Notes under the pieces: model-generated
Told to the model about the DNA's origin: nothing
Databases searched by the model: none
The model's input: only the letters and a program-made list of their open reading frames with translations
Source of the DNA: Leptolyngbyaceae cyanobacterium M65_K2018_010
GTDB lineage: Bacteria > Cyanobacteriota > Cyanobacteriia > Phormidesmidales > Phormidesmidaceae
DNA length: 6,930 nucleotides
Assembly: GCA_015295885.1 (NCBI GenBank)
Contig: DVEE01000510.1
Location: 1 to 6,930, forward strand
Direction: 5' to 3'
Shown here: piece by piece, positions 4,807 through 6,930 of the stretch
How positions within the stretch are numbered: the first letter of the stretch is position 1
Layout: every line of letters begins with the position of its first letter
Position numbers and translations under genes: made by a program

Positions 4807-6477
4807 ATTGGCGAGCGCGATCGCGCTTGTCCGTTGGTCTGTTTCTAGCATCAAGCCGTACTCGAGCCCCTCGGTCACAGCCTGGTAGGAGGCTTCGATG
4901 ATGCTGGCAGAGACGCCCAGGGTTGTCCACCGTTGCTGGCCATTGCTGGACTCCACCAGGACACGGGTTTTGGCGGCAGTACCAGCACCACTGTCAATAA
5001 TGCGCACCTTGTAATCGGACAGGTGGAAGTGGGCGATCGCCGGATAAAAGTTCACTAGGGCCTTCCGTAGGGCCTGGTCTAGGGCTGCCACTGGGCCATT
5101 GCCCTCCGCCGCCGCCAGAATCTCTTCGCCATCTACCCTGACCTTGATCGTGGCCAGAGACTGACTGCTGTGGCTATCCCCCTGAGCCTGGCGCTGGCAG
5201 TTAATGTGAAAGCCCTGCAGTTCAAAGAAGCGGGGGCGATCGCCCAGGGCTTCTCGCATTAACAGCTCAAAGCTGGCCTCGGCAGCCTCAAATTGGTACC
5301 CTTCCTGTTCCAAAGTTTTGAGCCGGTCGAGGAGTTGCCGGGAGGCCGGATCCTGTCGTTCCAGATGCAGGCCAAAGTTACGGGCCTTGACCAGCACATT
5401 GCTCAACCCAGCCTGGTCAGATACCACAATCCGCCGCCGATTACCGACGGCCGCCGGGTCAATGTGTTCATAGGTTTTGGGCTCCCGCTGCACCGCACTG
5501 ACGTGGATCCCCCCCTTGTGGGCAAAGGCCGACCGCCCCACGTAGGGGGCATGGTCATCGGGGGCCAGGTTGACCACTTCGCTAATGAACCGGCTGGTTT
5601 CGGCCAGGGTTTCCAGGCGAGCTGGGGCAATGCAGCCATAGCCCAGCTTCAGTTGCAGGTTGGCAATCAGCGTACAGAGATCGGCATTGCCACAACGTTC
5701 GCCGTAACCATTGATAGTACCTTGCACCATGGTGGCTCCGGCCGCTACTGCGGCCATGGCATTAGCCACCGCCGTGCCGCTGTCGTTGTGGGTGTGAATG
5801 CCCAACTGGGGACGAGGGGCGGGGAAACCCTGTAACCAGGTGTGAACCGCCGTCACTATGGTACTGATCTCCTGGGGCAAAGTACCGCCATTGGTGTCAC
5901 AGAGTACCAGCCATTCAGCCCCAGCCTGGAGAGCTGCCGCCAAGGTCTGCAAGGCATAGTCGGGATTGGCCTTATACCCATCGAACCAGTGCTCAGCATC
6001 GTAGATAATGCGACGGCCCTGGCTGCGAAAATAGCCAATGGTGTCATCGATCATGGCCAGGTTTTCGGCCAGGGTAGTCTGCAAGCCGGTGGTAACGTGC
6101 AGATCCCAGGACTTGCCGAACAGGGTAATCCAGGTAGTGCCGGCGGCTAGCACCGGTTGGAGCAGGGGATCGTCAGCGGCAACTTTGCCAGGACGACGGG
6201 TGGAACAGAAGGCGGTCACCCTGGCCTGGGTCAGGGGCTTTTCCCGCAACTGCCAGAAAAACTGGGCATCCTTTGGGTTGGCCCCGGGCCAGCCCCCTTC
6301 AATAAAGGGAATACCCAGGGCATCTAAACGGCGGGCAATGCGGAGTTTATCCTGAATGGACAGGGCTAGCCCTTCCCGCTGTGCCCCATCTCGTAGGGTG
6401 GTGTCATAGATCTGAAGCGATCGCCCTGCCGGTTCGTTGTGCTCAACCATGGCCCAAGAATTCAAAACCCATCTCAT
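4783..6477 (-). CDS. cimA: Citramalate synthase (pyruvate + acetyl-CoA to citramalate)
   Basis: A 564-residue DRE-TIM metallolyase of the citramalate/isopropylmalate/homocitrate synthase superfamily. It condenses pyruvate and acetyl-CoA to (R)-citramalate, giving 2-oxobutyrate for isoleucine without threonine. The TIM barrel opens with YDTTLRDGAQREG (24-36; Arg29-Asp30 catalytic/metal), followed by FIEGGWPGANPKD (58-70), VLCDTNGGTLP (191-201), HTHND (228-232, metal) and NGYGERCGNADL (256-267). The subdomain motif AHKGGIHVSA is at 319-328. The C-terminal LeuA-type allosteric domain (about 440-545; GNGPVAALDQAL, DYKVRIIDSGAGTAAKTRV, TTLGVSASIIEAS) suggests feedback inhibition, expected to be by isoleucine. 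GGWPGANPKD and the overall layout fit the long citramalate synthase type found in cyanobacteria rather than LeuA. Two starts are possible: ATG at 6477, or ATG at 6450, which gives 555 residues and the short leader usual in homologues; I favour 6450. It is divergent from the ferredoxin gene. Confidence 0.92.
   Translation of the reverse strand: MRWVLNSWAMVEHNEPAGRSLQIYDTTLRDGAQREGLALSIQDKLRIARRLDALGIPFIEGGWPGANPKDAQFFWQLREKPLTQARVTAFCSTRRPGKVAADDPLLQPVLAAGTTWITLFGKSWDLHVTTGLQTTLAENLAMIDDTIGYFRSQGRRIIYDAEHWFDGYKANPDYALQTLAAALQAGAEWLVLCDTNGGTLPQEISTIVTAVHTWLQGFPAPRPQLGIHTHNDSGTAVANAMAAVAAGATMVQGTINGYGERCGNADLCTLIANLQLKLGYGCIAPARLETLAETSRFISEVVNLAPDDHAPYVGRSAFAHKGGIHVSAVQREPKTYEHIDPAAVGNRRRIVVSDQAGLSNVLVKARNFGLHLERQDPASRQLLDRLKTLEQEGYQFEAAEASFELLMREALGDRPRFFELQGFHINCQRQAQGDSHSSQSLATIKVRVDGEEILAAAEGNGPVAALDQALRKALVNFYPAIAHFHLSDYKVRIIDSGAGTAAKTRVLVESSNGQQRWTTLGVSASIIEASYQAVTEGLEYGLMLETDQRTSAIALANLNGQAQL
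4814..4827. repeat. 14-bp perfect palindrome containing HIP1
   Basis: AGCGCGATCGCGCT is a perfect palindrome built around a GCGATCGC octamer. It starts 7 bases after the DUF4079 stop, inside the 3' end of cimA. As RNA it could form a short GC-rich hairpin, but no U-run follows, so a terminator role is only a possibility. Confidence 0.6.
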
Positions 6478-6507
6478 TCATCAGCTTACCTGGCCGCTCT
6501 AAATCCC

Positions 6508-6536
6508 TTGAGCAACTGCTGAGACTGCGTTATAAA
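6508..6536 (+). promoter_or_regulatory. Sigma-70-type promoter of the ferredoxin gene
   Basis: TTGAGC (6508-6513; 4 of 6 to TTGACA) and TATAAA (6531-6536; 5 of 6 to TATAAT) are separated by exactly 17 bases. A start near 6543 would leave a leader of about 25 bases carrying the AAGGG ribosome binding site. It lies in the gap divergent from cimA. On the other strand the same AT-rich patch offers TTGCAA (6550-6555) and TATAAC (6529-6534) with a 15-base spacer, a weaker candidate for cimA; the two promoters may overlap. Confidence 0.6.
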
Positions 6537-6554
6537 ACGTACATATTTTTTGCA

Positions 6555-6559
6555 AAGGG
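6555..6559 (+). promoter_or_regulatory. Shine-Dalgarno site of the ferredoxin gene
   Basis: AAGGG, within CAAAGGGAAA, lies 8 bases before the ATG at 6568. It selects that ATG over the in-frame TTG at 6550, which would precede the site itself. Confidence 0.65.
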
Positions 6560-6567
6560 AAAAACCT

Positions 6568-6894
6568 ATGCCGACGGTATCAGCCCAGGGGAAGTCCTTT
6601 GAGTGTGAGACAGGTGCCAATCTACGCCGCGTTCTGCTAGATCAGGGCATTGACCTCTACAATGGTCAGGCTAAGGCCATTAATTGTCGGGGTCTGGGTT
6701 CCTGTGGCACCTGTGCGGTGCAAGTTGAGGGGGAGGTATCCGAAGCGAATTGGAAGGATCGTACCCGTCGTTCCCTGCCGCCCCACAACCCAGCCCAGCC
6801 CCTGCGCCTCGCCTGCCAGACCCAGGTTTTGGGGGATGTGCGGGTGACCAAGTACGACGGCTTTTGGGGCCAGGGGGATAGGGTCGTGTGGTGA
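6568..6894 (+). CDS. Small 2Fe-2S ferredoxin-like protein
   Basis: A 108-residue soluble protein with a beta-grasp ferredoxin layout: an N-terminal strand pair (PTVSAQGKSFECETGANL), a helix (RRVLLDQGIDL) and the cluster loop INCRGLGSCGTCAVQVEG. The last ligand is in LRLACQTQVLGDV. Cluster cysteines are 40, 46, 49 and 83, giving C-x5-C-x2-C-x33-C. Photosynthetic PetF has C-x4-C-x2-C, so this is not the main photosystem I ferredoxin; the x5 spacing recalls adrenodoxin/ISC-type proteins. Cys13 is an extra cysteine. The C-terminal tail KYDGFWGQGDRVVW is aromatic and unusual for PetF. Its redox partner is unknown. The start is the ATG at 6568, chosen because AAGGG lies 8 bases upstream. The gene has its own promoter and is divergent from cimA, with no sign that it serves that enzyme. 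Confidence 0.85.
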   Translation: MPTVSAQGKSFECETGANLRRVLLDQGIDLYNGQAKAINCRGLGSCGTCAVQVEGEVSEANWKDRTRRSLPPHNPAQPLRLACQTQVLGDVRVTKYDGFWGQGDRVVW

Positions 6895-6930
6895 GCTCGC
6901 CCCGGGTGGCAAATTGCTCAACCTTCGAAA
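6895..6930. other. Right edge, no feature
   Basis: Thirty-six bases follow the ferredoxin stop. I see no hairpin with a T-run and no gene start in them. Confidence 0.5.

Larger units (their letters stand above)
599..6424. repeat. Eight HIP1 octamers (GCGATCGC) dispersed through the window
   Basis: Exact copies lie at 599-606, 1847-1854, 2852-2859, 3772-3779, 4817-4824, 5033-5040, 5236-5243 and 6417-6424. A random sequence of this length with equal base use would hold about 0.1. HIP1 over-representation is a hallmark of many cyanobacterial genomes. All copies here lie inside genes. None falls in the foreign 1-90 segment, although that stretch is too short for the absence to count for much. 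Confidence 0.9.

Noticed and set aside
5293..5835. A 180-codon open frame on the plus strand
   Set aside because: It is antisense to highly conserved CimA sequence and has no recognisable domain or ribosome binding site.
1..6930. Novel defence, CRISPR, phage or transposon system
   Set aside because: No repeat-spacer array, transposase, integrase, terminal inverted repeats or defence domains are visible. The genes are housekeeping or metabolic.

Overview
The window is almost entirely cyanobacterial chromosome. Four things support this: eight copies of the octamer GCGATCGC (HIP1) in under 7 kb, a DUF4079 membrane protein, a citramalate synthase of the cyanobacterial type, and the C-terminus of a membrane-anchored Ser/Thr-kinase-like protein of a kind common in filamentous cyanobacteria. 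Moderate GC and several weak or absent Shine-Dalgarno sites also fit. I would guess a Leptolyngbya/Nodosilinea-like lineage, but the sequence does not fix the genus.

Layout. Bases 1 to about 90 do not belong with the rest. They are very GC-rich, lack HIP1, and on the minus strand encode the conserved C-terminus of RecR in a form that looks alphaproteobacterial. At about 85-107 the sequence switches to the proline-rich linker, membrane helix and extracytoplasmic C-terminus of the kinase-like protein (+, to 1152). This is most simply read as a chimeric assembly join. An ureidoglycolate-lyase family (AllA-like) gene follows on + (1195-1701). Three minus-strand genes then form a likely operon read right to left: an Lrp/AsnC regulator (4140-3673), a LysE/RhtB-family amino-acid exporter (3634-3020) and a secreted coiled-coil M23 peptidase of the EnvC/NlpD type (2991-1753), with gaps of 38 and 28 bases.

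Divergent from the Lrp gene, a DUF4079 gene (+, 4324-4806) runs into cimA (-, 6450 or 6477 to 4783). The two converge and their ends overlap by 24 bp. A small 2Fe-2S ferredoxin (+, 6568-6894) is divergent from cimA and has the clearest promoter in the window.

How the genes fit together. The Lrp-LysE pair is a classic feedback unit in which an amino-acid-sensing regulator controls an exporter. CimA starts the threonine-independent route to isoleucine from pyruvate and acetyl-CoA. The two may be physiologically linked, but nothing in the sequence shows it. The remaining genes look like ordinary neighbours. I found no mobile element, CRISPR array, RNA gene or novel defence-like system. The most notable observation is the foreign recR fragment at the left edge.
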